The notes beneath the pieces are model-generated. The model was given only the letters and a program-made list of their open reading frames with translations, did not search any database and was not told the DNA's origin. This document shows, in pieces, positions 1-6,420 of a stretch of 12,035 nucleotides of DNA. Source of the DNA: JAWLCA01 sp050485905. Its GTDB lineage: Bacteria; Pseudomonadota; Alphaproteobacteria; Rhodobacterales; Rhodobacteraceae. Location: positions 1-12,035 of the forward strand of contig JBJHCH010000114.1 in assembly GCA_050485905.1 (NCBI GenBank). Reading direction: 5' to 3'. A program made the position numbers and the translations under genes. Positions within the stretch are counted from its first letter, which is position 1. Each line of letters starts with the position of its first letter.

Positions 1-1269
1 CTTGCCGGCGCGCGGCTGCGCTTCGACGGCCGCGCCGGCCTCGCGCCCACGGCCGAGGGTCGGCTGGAACTCGGCGCCGACAGGCTGACGGGCGCTTTCG
101 CCGCCCTCGGCCTCGCTGCGCCGGATCTGCCACCGGGGCGTCTTTCGTTGAGCGGGGACGCCACGTGGCTGCCCGACGACCGCGCCTTTCTGCGCGACAT
201 GACGCTCTCGCTGGGCGAGAACCGCGTCACCGGGGCGATGGATCTGACACTGTCGGGCGACCGGCCCCGGCTGACCGCCGATCTGGCGGCGGGCGCGCTG
301 GACCTGCGCTTTGCCACGGCCGGCGGCGGGGGTGGCGGCGCAGGCAGCGGCAGCGCCGCGCCGGGCTGGTCCACGGCCCCGATAGATGCCTCTGCCGTGG
401 GTCTGATCGATGCCGAGGTCGCGCTGGCGGCCTCCAGCATCGACACCGGCGCGGTGCGGCTCGGTCCCACCCGTGTCGTCGCCCGTATCGACAATTCCCG
501 CGCCGTCTTCGACCTGCGAGAGGTGCAGGCTTATGGCGGCCGGATCACCGGCGATTTCGTGGTCAACAACCGCAGCGGTCTGTCGATCGGCGGGCGGCTG
601 AACGCGGCGGGCCTGTCGGCGCAGCCGCTGCTGCGCGATCTGGCGGGCTACGAGCGGCTGATCGCGCCGCTGGACGGTCAGATAGAGTTTCTGGGCGTCG
701 GCAACTCCATGGCCGCGATCATGTCCAGCCTGTCGGGGCAGGGGCGCGTCGCCCTTGGTCAGGGCCAGCTTCAGGGCCTCGACATCGCCGGGATGCTGCG
801 CCGTCTCGATACCTCCTATGTGGGCGAAGGCGCGCGGACGATCTTTGAAAGCGTTGGCGGCACCTTCACCATGCAGGGTGGGGTGCTGCGGAACGAGGAT
901 CTGGCTATGGTCGCGCCATTGCTGCGTGCCACGGGGCGCGGTAGCGTCGATCTGGGCCGCCAAACGCTCGATTACAGGCTGACGCCGACCGCGCTTCAGG
1001 CCGAGGATGGCAGCGGCGGGGTTCGCGTGCCGCTGTCGATCACCGGCCCCTGGGACAGCCCACGCCTGCGGCTGGATGTGGAATCCCTTGCCGGTGACCG
1101 GCTGCGAGAGGAACGCGACCGGATCGAGGCAGAGGCCCGCGCGCGGGCCGAGACTGCGGCGGCTGAGCGGCTGGGTGCAGAGGAGGGCGAACGTCTGGAA
1201 GACGCCGCCCGCCGCCGACTGGAGCGCGAGGCGCTGCGCGGTCTCAACAGGTTTCTGGGCGGAAACTGA
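1..1269 (+). CDS. AsmA family protein, C-terminal part (5' end outside window)
   Basis: The frame is open from base 1 to the TGA at 1267-1269, giving 422 residues with no start inside the window; the TTG at 148 is only an internal Leu codon. The C-terminal half shows the AsmA-like pattern: a beta-rich stretch with GQGRVALGQGQLQGLDIAGML, then LRNEDLAMVAPLLRATGRGSVDLG, then VPLSITGPWDSPRLRLD. AsmA-family proteins are inner-membrane anchored, with a large periplasmic part linked to outer-membrane assembly or lipid transport; the N-terminal membrane anchor would lie upstream of the window. A Gly/Ser-rich linker (about residues 107-120) splits the visible part. The last 55 residues are highly charged (Arg/Glu/Ala) and probably form a helix or coiled coil, ending RFLGGN. 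It converges on gcrA with a repeat element between them. The family call is firm; the exact role is not known. Confidence 0.85.
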   Translation, partial: LAGARLRFDGRAGLAPTAEGRLELGADRLTGAFAALGLAAPDLPPGRLSLSGDATWLPDDRAFLRDMTLSLGENRVTGAMDLTLSGDRPRLTADLAAGALDLRFATAGGGGGGAGSGSAAPGWSTAPIDASAVGLIDAEVALAASSIDTGAVRLGPTRVVARIDNSRAVFDLREVQAYGGRITGDFVVNNRSGLSIGGRLNAAGLSAQPLLRDLAGYERLIAPLDGQIEFLGVGNSMAAIMSSLSGQGRVALGQGQLQGLDIAGMLRRLDTSYVGEGARTIFESVGGTFTMQGGVLRNEDLAMVAPLLRATGRGSVDLGRQTLDYRLTPTALQAEDGSGGVRVPLSITGPWDSPRLRLDVESLAGDRLREERDRIEAEARARAETAAAERLGAEEGERLEDAARRRLEREALRGLNRFLGGN

Positions 1270-1270
1270 C

Positions 1271-1376
1271 TAGAGCCTGCCGCGTTCATTCCCGTTCACG
1301 CGATAAGCTCTATCCCTTTGTTTTCGCATGTCCGGGAAGCGCAGAACCGGTTCCCACTTCTGCGCGACATGCTCTA
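1271..1376. repeat. Two-hairpin intergenic repeat between convergent genes (probable bidirectional terminator)
   Basis: Hairpin 1 pairs TAGAGC (1271-1276) with GCTCTA (1307-1312), then CGCGT (1281-1285) with ACGCG (1298-1302). A T-rich stretch at 1316-1324 follows. Hairpin 2 pairs GCATGTC (1326-1332) with GACATGC (1366-1372), then GCGCAGAA (1339-1346) with TTCTGCGC (1358-1365) around an ACCGGTTCCCAC-type loop. From memory, the layout and loop resemble dispersed palindromic intergenic elements of Rhizobiales. The gcrA stop codon (1374-1376) lies at the outer edge of hairpin 2. Hairpin 1 plus the T-rich stretch could end asmA transcription; hairpin 2 could end gcrA transcription. Confidence 0.6.
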
Positions 1377-1928
1377 CCGGCGACGGTCGCGCCGGGCGCT
1401 CATCGGCTGGAAGGCGACGCCGACATGGGCCTCGCAATAGGGTTTTCCGGGCTGCACCGGCAGGCCGCAGAACCAGAAATCCGCGGTCGCCGGGTCGCCG
1501 ATCGGCCATTTGCAGGTGCGCTCGGTCAGTTCCATCAGCGGGATCTTCCGCGCCTTTTTCTCTACCTCGCGCACGCTTGCCAGCGCCTCGGGACTGATCT
1601 CGTTGGCCGAGGGCTGCGGCGGCAGCGGCTGGCCCGCCGGGACGATGGGGCGGCGCATCGGGATCGGCGCGCGCTCTGCCACCGGCTCGGCCATCGCGGG
1701 TTCCAGCACCTCGGCCGGCGCCGCCGGCTTCGCGGGCGCGGGCTCTGCCGGCGCCTCTTCCTCGGCCTTGGCGCCGCTGCCGTTTCGGTTGGACAGGCCC
1801 AGCCGGTGCACCTTGCCGATCACCGCATTGCGCGTCACCCCGCCCAGTTCCTTGGCGATCTGGCTCGCGCTCTGGCCCTCGGCCCACATTTTCTTGAGCG
1901 TCTCGACACGCTCGTCGGTCCAGGACAT
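1374..1928 (-). CDS. gcrA: GcrA family cell cycle regulator
   Basis: The product is 184 aa. GcrA is an alphaproteobacterial transcription factor that works with sigma70 RNA polymerase; in Caulobacter it favours promoters with GANTC sites methylated by CcrM. Residues 1-45 hold the signature helix-turn-helix region (MSWTDERVE, SASQIAKELG, VTRNAVIGKVHRLGL). A low-complexity Ala/Pro/Glu linker covers about 52-110. The C-terminal block CKWPIGDP...DFWFCG...GKPYCEAH (139-168) is the other family hallmark, with three Cys and a His that look like a metal site. The ATG at 1928 is chosen because the family pattern begins there and GGAGAG lies 7 nt upstream; the frame stays open far upstream but that part is antisense to the permease. 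No GANTC site is visible in its upstream gap. Confidence 0.95.
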   Translation of the reverse strand: MSWTDERVETLKKMWAEGQSASQIAKELGGVTRNAVIGKVHRLGLSNRNGSGAKAEEEAPAEPAPAKPAAPAEVLEPAMAEPVAERAPIPMRRPIVPAGQPLPPQPSANEISPEALASVREVEKKARKIPLMELTERTCKWPIGDPATADFWFCGLPVQPGKPYCEAHVGVAFQPMSARRDRRR

Positions 1929-2070
1929 GCCTGCTCTCTCCGCCGCTGATGAACGCCCGCAGCCGCATTGCACAGCCGCGCGGGGCGCGTTAGGTCGATC
2001 CCGACGACATTCTATCCGGGACGCGCCGGGATACAAGCTGGCGCCGGGATATTCAAGCGGAGGGCAGCCG
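1929..2070. promoter_or_regulatory. Divergent intergenic region between gcrA and the ABC permease
   Basis: This 142-bp gap must hold the promoter of gcrA (leftward) and probably that of the permease (rightward). I see no convincing -35/-10 pair. An 11-bp direct repeat GCGCCGGGATA occurs at 2023-2033 and 2041-2051, 18 bp apart, just upstream of the permease ribosome binding site. No GANTC site is present. Confidence 0.4.
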
Positions 2071-2889
2071 ATGACCGGCGATCTTGACCAGCTTCGGCTG
2101 GCGATGGGGCAACGACGCTTCGGCCGGGTGAACTGGCTCGGCCTCACCACCCTGGCGCGGCGCGAGGTGATGCGCTTCCTCTCCGTCTCGTCGCAGACGC
2201 TGGCCGCCCCGCTGATCACCGCCGGGCTGTTCCTTGCGGTCTTCGCGCTGGCCATCGGCCCCGCGCGGGGAGAGGTGATGGGCGTCAGCTTCCTGCATTT
2301 CCTCGCCCCCGGCATCCTGATGATGACGGTGATCCAGAACGCATTCGCCAACACGTCCTCCTCCATCGTCATCGCAAAGGTGCAGGGCAACATCGTCGAT
2401 ACGCTGATGCCGCCGCTCTCGCCGCTGGAACTGGTGCTGGGCTATGTCGCGGGGGGCGTGGCGCGGGGCCTGCTGGTCGCGGTGGTGATCGGCGCGGTGG
2501 TGGTGGTGTTCCTGGGCATGGGCGTCGCGCATCCGCTCTGGGCGCTGACCTTCGCCTTCCTTGGCGCGGCGCTGCTGGCGGGCCTTGGCATCGTCGCCGC
2601 GATCTTCGCCAACAAGTTCGACCAGATGGCGGCGATCACCAATTTCATCGTCACGCCGCTGTCGTTCCTGTCCGGCACCTTCTACTCGATCGAGGCGTTG
2701 CCGCCGACGATGCAGACCATCATCCACTGGAACCCGGTGTTCTATCTGATCGACGGGGTGCGCTACGGCATGATCGGGGTTTCCGACAGCTCGCCCTGGC
2801 TCGGCCTTCTGGTCTGCAGCGGCAGCACCATTGCCGTCCTCGCACTCTGCTGGCTGTGGTTCCGGTCGGGCTACCGGATGAAACCGTGA
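2071..2889 (+). CDS. ABC-2 type transporter permease
   Basis: The product is 272 aa, a normal length for single-domain ABC-2 (YadH/NodJ-like) export permeases of the inner membrane. There is an N-terminal amphipathic lead (about 17-40, GLTTLARREVMRFL). About six hydrophobic segments follow, near 42-64, 73-92, 120-150, 155-180, 188-206 and 243-264. The family signature PLSFLSGTFYSIEALPP is at 196-212, followed by NPVFYLIDGVRYG (221-233). The ATG at 2071 has GGAGG 6 nt upstream (AAGCGGAGGGCAGCCG); the open frame extends further but is antisense to gcrA. No ATP-binding subunit is encoded anywhere in the window, so its partner must be elsewhere. The stop overlaps the start of a 26-codon frame (TGATG). 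Substrate cannot be told from the sequence. Confidence 0.9.
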   Translation: MTGDLDQLRLAMGQRRFGRVNWLGLTTLARREVMRFLSVSSQTLAAPLITAGLFLAVFALAIGPARGEVMGVSFLHFLAPGILMMTVIQNAFANTSSSIVIAKVQGNIVDTLMPPLSPLELVLGYVAGGVARGLLVAVVIGAVVVVFLGMGVAHPLWALTFAFLGAALLAGLGIVAAIFANKFDQMAAITNFIVTPLSFLSGTFYSIEALPPTMQTIIHWNPVFYLIDGVRYGMIGVSDSSPWLGLLVCSGSTIAVLALCWLWFRSGYRMKP

Positions 2890-2969
2890 TGGACAGCGCC
2901 GCGCATTCCCGCTATCCGGGTGCCATGAACATGCCCGCGCACCCCGCATCCCGACGCCGACGCTTCTGA
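2889..2969 (+). CDS. Short Arg-rich reading frame upstream of argD (possible leader peptide)
   Basis: A 26-codon frame starts at an ATG overlapping the permease stop (TGATG, 2887-2891) and encodes MDSAAHSRYPGAMNMPAHPA-SRRRRF. Codons 22-25 (2952-2963) are four Arg codons in a row, CGA CGC CGA CGC, followed by Phe and TGA. The frame ends 100 nt before argD. Short frames rich in the pathway's end-product amino acid, placed shortly before a biosynthetic gene, are the hallmark of ribosome-mediated attenuation. There is no strong ribosome binding site of its own, so translation would rely on coupling to the permease. Runs of Arg codons also occur by chance in GC-rich DNA, so this is a candidate only. 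Confidence 0.4.
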   Translation: MDSAAHSRYPGAMNMPAHPASRRRRF

Positions 2970-3050
2970 GCGTCCGCCCCGGCTTGCCCGGCCCAGCATC
3001 GTTCACTTCCCGCATTGACCTTGGCCCCGGCATTTCGCAGCCTGCGGCCA
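2959..3050 (+). promoter_or_regulatory. Possible RNA structures in the argD leader
   Basis: A hairpin GACGC (2959-2963) / GCGTC (2970-2974) encloses the end of the Arg-rich frame, including its stop codon. A second stem pairs TGGCC (3022-3026) and GCA (3030-3032) with TGC (3043-3045) and GGCCA (3046-3050), ending 19 nt before argD. Neither is followed by a U-run, so a simple intrinsic terminator is not evident; control of argD translation or Rho access is possible. No competing antiterminator pairing was worked out. Confidence 0.25.
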
Positions 3051-3069
3051 CGCCATATCAGGACATGCC

Positions 3070-4251
3070 ATGATCCCCTCCGTTCTGCCGACCTACAACC
3101 GCGCGCCGCTCACCTTTGTCCGGGGCGAAGGCTCCTGGCTGATCGAGGCTGATGGCCGCCGATTCCTTGACCTCGGCGCCGGCATCGCGGTCAACGCGCT
3201 CGGTCACGCGCATCCCGCGCTGGTGGCAGCGCTGACCGAACAGGCGGGCGCGCTCTGGCACACGTCGAACCTCTACAACATCCCCGCCCAGCAGCGGCTG
3301 GCCGACCAGCTTGTCGCCGCCACCTTTGCCGATACCGTCTTCTTCACCAATTCGGGGACAGAGGCCGCGGAACTGGCGATCAAGATGGCGCGGAAGTACT
3401 GGCATGACCGGGGCGATGCCGACCGCATCCAGATCGTCACGGTCGAGGGCGCGTTTCACGGCCGCTCCACCGGCGCCATCGCCGCCGCCGGGTCGGAAAA
3501 GATGACCAAGGGCTACGGGCCCCTGATGCCCGGCTTCACCACCGTGCCCTTCGGCGATCACGACGCGCTGCGCGCCGCCGTCACCGGCCGCACCGCCGCC
3601 GTGATGATCGAACCGGTGCAGGGAGAGGGCGGCATCCGCCCGCTGCCCGACTCCTGCCTGAAGGGGCTGCGCGACCTGTGCGACGAAACCGGCGCGCTGA
3701 TGATCCTGGATGAGGTTCAGTGCGGCATGGGCCGCACCGGGCGCCTTTTTGCCCATGAATGGGCGGGTATCTCGCCCGACATCATGATGGTGGCAAAGGG
3801 CATCGGCGGCGGCTTCCCGCTGGGCGCGCTGCTGGCCACCGAAAACGCCGCTGCCGGCATGACGGCGGGCACCCACGGCTCCACCTATGGCGGCAACCCG
3901 CTGGCCTGCGCGGTCGGATCAAAGGTGATGGAGATCGTGGCCGATCCGGCCTTCCTCGACGACGTGGGCCGCAAGGCCGGCCTCTTCCGCCAAAAGTTGG
4001 AGGGGCTGGTCGCCGCCCACCCCGATGTGTTCGAGGGCGTGCGCGGCGCGGGCCTGATGCTGGGGCTGAAGTGCAAGGCGACCAACACCGATCTGGTCGC
4101 CGCAGGCTATGATGAACTCGTGCTGACGGTGCCGGCAGCCGACAACGTGATCCGCCTGCTGCCGCCCCTGAACATCTCGGACGCCGAGATTGCCGAGGCG
4201 GTGGACCGGCTGGACCGCGCCGCCGCGCGCCTGAAGGCGCAGGCCGCCTGA
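3070..4251 (+). CDS. argD: Acetylornithine aminotransferase (class III PLP aminotransferase)
   Basis: The product is 393 aa, typical for ArgD. It transfers an amino group from glutamate to N-acetylglutamate semialdehyde to make N-acetylornithine in cytosolic arginine synthesis; many ArgD enzymes also act as succinyldiaminopimelate aminotransferase in lysine synthesis. Visible motifs are LDLGAGIAVNALGHAHP (33-49), FTNSGTEAAELAIKMAR (92-108), GAFHGRS (127-133), EPVQGEGG (181-188), LDEVQCGMGRTG (213-224) with the PLP-binding Asp, and MMVAKGIGGGFPLGA (239-253) with the PLP lysine K243. THGSTYGGNP follows. The ATG at 3070 has AGGA 6 nt upstream. argF starts 45 nt downstream on the same strand, so the two are very likely co-transcribed. 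Ornithine aminotransferase is the nearest alternative, but argF next door favours ArgD. Confidence 0.93.
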   Translation: MIPSVLPTYNRAPLTFVRGEGSWLIEADGRRFLDLGAGIAVNALGHAHPALVAALTEQAGALWHTSNLYNIPAQQRLADQLVAATFADTVFFTNSGTEAAELAIKMARKYWHDRGDADRIQIVTVEGAFHGRSTGAIAAAGSEKMTKGYGPLMPGFTTVPFGDHDALRAAVTGRTAAVMIEPVQGEGGIRPLPDSCLKGLRDLCDETGALMILDEVQCGMGRTGRLFAHEWAGISPDIMMVAKGIGGGFPLGALLATENAAAGMTAGTHGSTYGGNPLACAVGSKVMEIVADPAFLDDVGRKAGLFRQKLEGLVAAHPDVFEGVRGAGLMLGLKCKATNTDLVAAGYDELVLTVPAADNVIRLLPPLNISDAEIAEAVDRLDRAAARLKAQAA

Positions 4252-4296
4252 ATCACGCCCCTTCCTGCGGCCGGTGCCGCGACAGAAAGCCTTACG

Positions 4297-5223
4297 ATGC
4301 AGCATTTCCTTGATATCCACACCACCGACCCCGCCGACCTGCGGGCGATGATCGACCGCGCGCAGGCGATGAAAAGCGCCCGCAACGGCCTGCCGCGCGG
4401 CACGCCCGACGCCGAAACCCCGCTGGCCGGCCGCATGGTCGCGCTGATCTTCGAAAAACCCTCCACCCGCACCCGCGTCAGCTTTGACGTCGGCGTGCGC
4501 CAGATGGGCGGGCAGACGATGGTGCTGTCGGGCACGGAAATGCAGCTTGGCCACGGTGAAACCATCGCCGACACCGCCCGCGTGCTGTCGCGCTACGTGG
4601 ACCTGATCATGATCCGCACGTTCGAGGAGGCGACGCTGCAGGAAATGGCCGAACACGCCACCGTGCCGGTCATCAACGGGCTGACCAATCGCACCCATCC
4701 CTGCCAGATCATGGCCGACGTGATGACGTATGAGGAACATCGCGGCCCCATCGCGGGGCGCAAGGTTGTGTGGTCGGGCGACGGCAACAATGTCTTTGCC
4801 AGCTTCGCCCATGCCGCCGGGCAGTTCGGCTTCGACCTGACCTTCACCGGCCCGCCGACGCTGGACCCGGAGCGTGAGTGGATCGACTTCGCCGCCGCAA
4901 AGGGCCACCCGATCACCATCGAACGTGACCCGCACAAGGCCGTGCAGGGCGCCGATCTGGTCGTGACCGATACATGGGTCAGCATGCACGATCCGGAATC
5001 GGCCAAGGAACGCCGCCACAACCAGTTGCGCGGCTATCAGGTGAACGAGGATCTGATGGCCCGCGCCAAGCCCGACGCGCTGTTCATGCACTGCCTGCCC
5101 GCCCACCGGAACGACGAGGCGACCAGCGCGGTGATGGACGGCCCCCATTCGGTGATATTCGACGAGGCCGAGAACCGCCTGCATGCGCAAAAGGCGATCC
5201 TGCGCTGGTGCCTCGGCGTCTGA
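4297..5223 (+). CDS. argF: Ornithine carbamoyltransferase
   Basis: The product is 308 aa, normal for an anabolic OTCase. It joins carbamoyl phosphate and ornithine to give citrulline, the step after ornithine formation in arginine synthesis. The carbamoyl-phosphate loop EKPSTRTR is at 53-60, HPCQ at 134-137, the ornithine-side DTWVSM at 225-230, and HCLPAHR at 265-271 with the reactive Cys. All key residues are intact and both domains are complete. It lies 45 nt after argD on the same strand. Its ribosome binding site is weak (GAAAG well upstream of the ATG), which suggests dependence on argD translation or transcription. A G/C-rich hairpin element begins 5 nt after the stop. In related bacteria an Hsp33 (hslO) gene often follows argF, but here accessory DNA follows instead. 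Confidence 0.95.
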   Translation: MQHFLDIHTTDPADLRAMIDRAQAMKSARNGLPRGTPDAETPLAGRMVALIFEKPSTRTRVSFDVGVRQMGGQTMVLSGTEMQLGHGETIADTARVLSRYVDLIMIRTFEEATLQEMAEHATVPVINGLTNRTHPCQIMADVMTYEEHRGPIAGRKVVWSGDGNNVFASFAHAAGQFGFDLTFTGPPTLDPEREWIDFAAAKGHPITIERDPHKAVQGADLVVTDTWVSMHDPESAKERRHNQLRGYQVNEDLMARAKPDALFMHCLPAHRNDEATSAVMDGPHSVIFDEAENRLHAQKAILRWCLGV

Positions 5224-5227
5224 TCGG

Positions 5228-5272
5228 AACGCGGGGGGGCAGCCCCCCGAAACCCCCTTGCCAGATGTGTTG
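5228..5272 (+). repeat. Hairpin-bearing intergenic repeat, left copy (probable argF terminator)
   Basis: Outer to inner, the element reads AACGCGGGG (5228-5236), a GGGGGG-CAG-CCCCCC hairpin (5234-5248), a C-run, then TGCCAGATGTGTTG (5259-5272). The same three parts occur in opposite orientation at 6039-6118, with an identical 14-mer. The hairpin follows the argF stop closely and could act as a terminator, though no U-run follows. GC-rich hairpins like this are common after genes in Rhodobacterales. Confidence 0.55.
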
Positions 5273-5321
5273 TGCCGCCAGCGCAAAGGTGCAGCGGGGA
5301 TGGGCGATCATTCAACAAGCG

Positions 5322-5346
5322 CCCTCGCAGAAATCTGCGAGGGTTT
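5322..5346 (+). terminator. Perfect stem-loop followed by TTT
   Basis: CCCTCGCAGA (5322-5331) pairs fully with TCTGCGAGGG (5334-5343); closure over AAAT gives a 9-bp stem. Three T residues follow directly, then GC-rich DNA. The stem is strong but the U-run is short. It would end read-through from argF before the ATPase gene, which begins 85 nt further on. Confidence 0.5.
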
Positions 5347-5430
5347 CGCGGTCTCGACTGTCGGGCGTGCGGACGCAGCCGCCGTTGATCTGCGCTATGC
5401 ACCTGCGGGCCAAAGTCAGAGGAGTGCCAG

Positions 5431-5976
5431 ATGCGGAGCGATGTCGCCGGCCGCCATGTCATTTTATCGGGATGCTCGGGCGGCGGTAAGTCGACGCTTC
5501 TGGTCGAGCTGAGACGCCGGGGGTTCGAAACCGTAGAAGAGCCAGGCAGAAGGATCGTGGCGGACGAAATTCGAGGCGCAGGACGGGCGCTTCCCTGGGT
5601 CGATCCTGAAGCCTTCGCCATGCGTGCCATCGAACTGGCATCCCTTGACCGGGAGCGCATGAAGGACGCGAAAGGATGGGTTTTCTTCGACCGGGGGCTT
5701 GTCGATGCAGCCGTGGCGCTGGAGCACGTGACCGGTGTGCTCGCCGAGACTACCCTTGCCGGGTCGGGCCCTTTTCACAGGCAGGTCTTTCTGACCCCGC
5801 CTTGGCCCGAAATCTACCAGACCGACGGTGAGCGTCGGCTGGATATGGAGGAAGGCGTCGCTGAATATCATCGGTTGCTCGTCGCCTTCAGACGGCTTGC
5901 GTATGATCCGGTCATATTGCCGAAGGTCGATGTCGAGGCCCGGGCGGATTTCGTCCTGAAGCACCTTTCCCGGTGA
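5431..5976 (+). CDS. AAA family ATPase / NTPase-like P-loop protein (AAA_28 type)
   Basis: The product is 181 aa. A Walker A loop, SGCSGGGKST, is at 13-22 just after the first beta strand (RHVILSG). EEPGRRIVADE (36-46) matches the conserved E-PGR region of small AAA_28-type ATPases. GWVFFDRGLVDAAVALE (82-98) gives a Walker B-like FFDR. FLTPPWPEIYQTDGERR (120-136) resembles the lid region of nucleoside-kinase-like P-loop proteins. The ATG at 5431 has AGAGGAG 6 nt upstream. These proteins are soluble, usually of unknown substrate, and common as single accessory genes; a small-molecule kinase role is possible but unproven. The gene stands alone, with a stem-loop terminator before it, and lies between two inverted copies of a hairpin repeat (5228-5272 and 6039-6118). 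Confidence 0.8.
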   Translation: MRSDVAGRHVILSGCSGGGKSTLLVELRRRGFETVEEPGRRIVADEIRGAGRALPWVDPEAFAMRAIELASLDRERMKDAKGWVFFDRGLVDAAVALEHVTGVLAETTLAGSGPFHRQVFLTPPWPEIYQTDGERRLDMEEGVAEYHRLLVAFRRLAYDPVILPKVDVEARADFVLKHLSR

Positions 5977-6038
5977 CAGCATGGGCTCGAAGCAGCATTG
6001 CGAAGTCGTTGGCGGCGTCATCGGCAAGACCCGATCTG

Positions 6039-6118
6039 CAACACATCTGGCACGGGGCTTGACCTTCCCCCGCACCCACCCGGCTCAGGGGGCCATGGCC
6101 CCCTCGGAACCCCGCGTT
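6039..6118 (-). repeat. Hairpin-bearing intergenic repeat, right inverted copy
   Basis: CAACACATCTGGCA (6039-6052) is the exact reverse complement of the 14-mer at 5259-5272. An 18-bp perfect palindrome AGGGGGCCATGGCCCCCT (6087-6104) and CCCCGCGTT (6110-6118, reverse complement of 5228-5236) follow in the mirrored order. The spacer is longer than in the left copy. The palindrome could terminate transcription of the ATPase gene. The rest of the 5977-6174 gap shows no gene. Confidence 0.55.
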
Positions 6119-6174
6119 TTCGGGCTGTTCCGGGGCCGCGAAACGGTAAAGGGCAGGTTAACAGAAAGGCGATG

Positions 6175-6420
6175 TTATACTTCGCGTACCCGATCCGGCG
6201 CGATGATTAGATCGGCCAGCGCCAAAGCAGACTCGAACGAAAGGGCTTTGCCCAAGATCGTTATGCCGCGCTGACATGGAAGGTCAGTGGCCTCGAAAAC
6301 GAAATATCCCTCAAAGCCCATGTGCGAGGCCCCGCAGTCTTCGATTGTGCCGCGGGACAGACTCGCGATATGCAGGGAGCGGCCATTCCCTATCTGCTTT
6401 GTTGCAAGGAATTCGTCCAT
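6175..6420 (-). CDS. Small hypothetical protein, divergent from and start-overlapping with its neighbour
   Basis: The product is 81 aa: MDEFLATKQIGNGRSLHIAS at the start, then GFEGYFVFEATDLPCQRGITILGKALSFESALALADLII. I do not recognise it. It is soluble in character, with a beta-rich middle (YFVFE, ITILGKA) and a C-terminal helix (SFESALALADLI). The ATG at 6420 is preferred over a TTG two codons upstream because GGGAGG lies 7 nt before it. That ATG shares the CATG palindrome (6418-6421) with the ATG of the plus-strand gene starting at 6419. Its promoter must therefore lie inside the neighbour's coding sequence. Two conserved-looking hydrophobic blocks and a good ribosome binding site support it as a real gene. 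Confidence 0.65.
   Translation of the reverse strand: MDEFLATKQIGNGRSLHIASLSRGTIEDCGASHMGFEGYFVFEATDLPCQRGITILGKALSFESALALADLIIAPDRVREV

Noticed and set aside
1929..2393. N-terminal extension of gcrA by 155 codons
   Set aside because: The frame is open, but it is antisense to the permease, and GcrA homologues start at MSWTDERVE with a good ribosome binding site there.
3919..5286. Long minus-strand open frame opposite argD and argF
   Set aside because: It is His/Gly/Arg-rich shadow coding opposite two clearly recognised enzymes.
5981..6274. Plus-strand 97-codon open frame after the ATPase gene
   Set aside because: It runs through the hairpin repeat and into the antisense of the better supported 81-aa gene, and has no ribosome binding site or domain.
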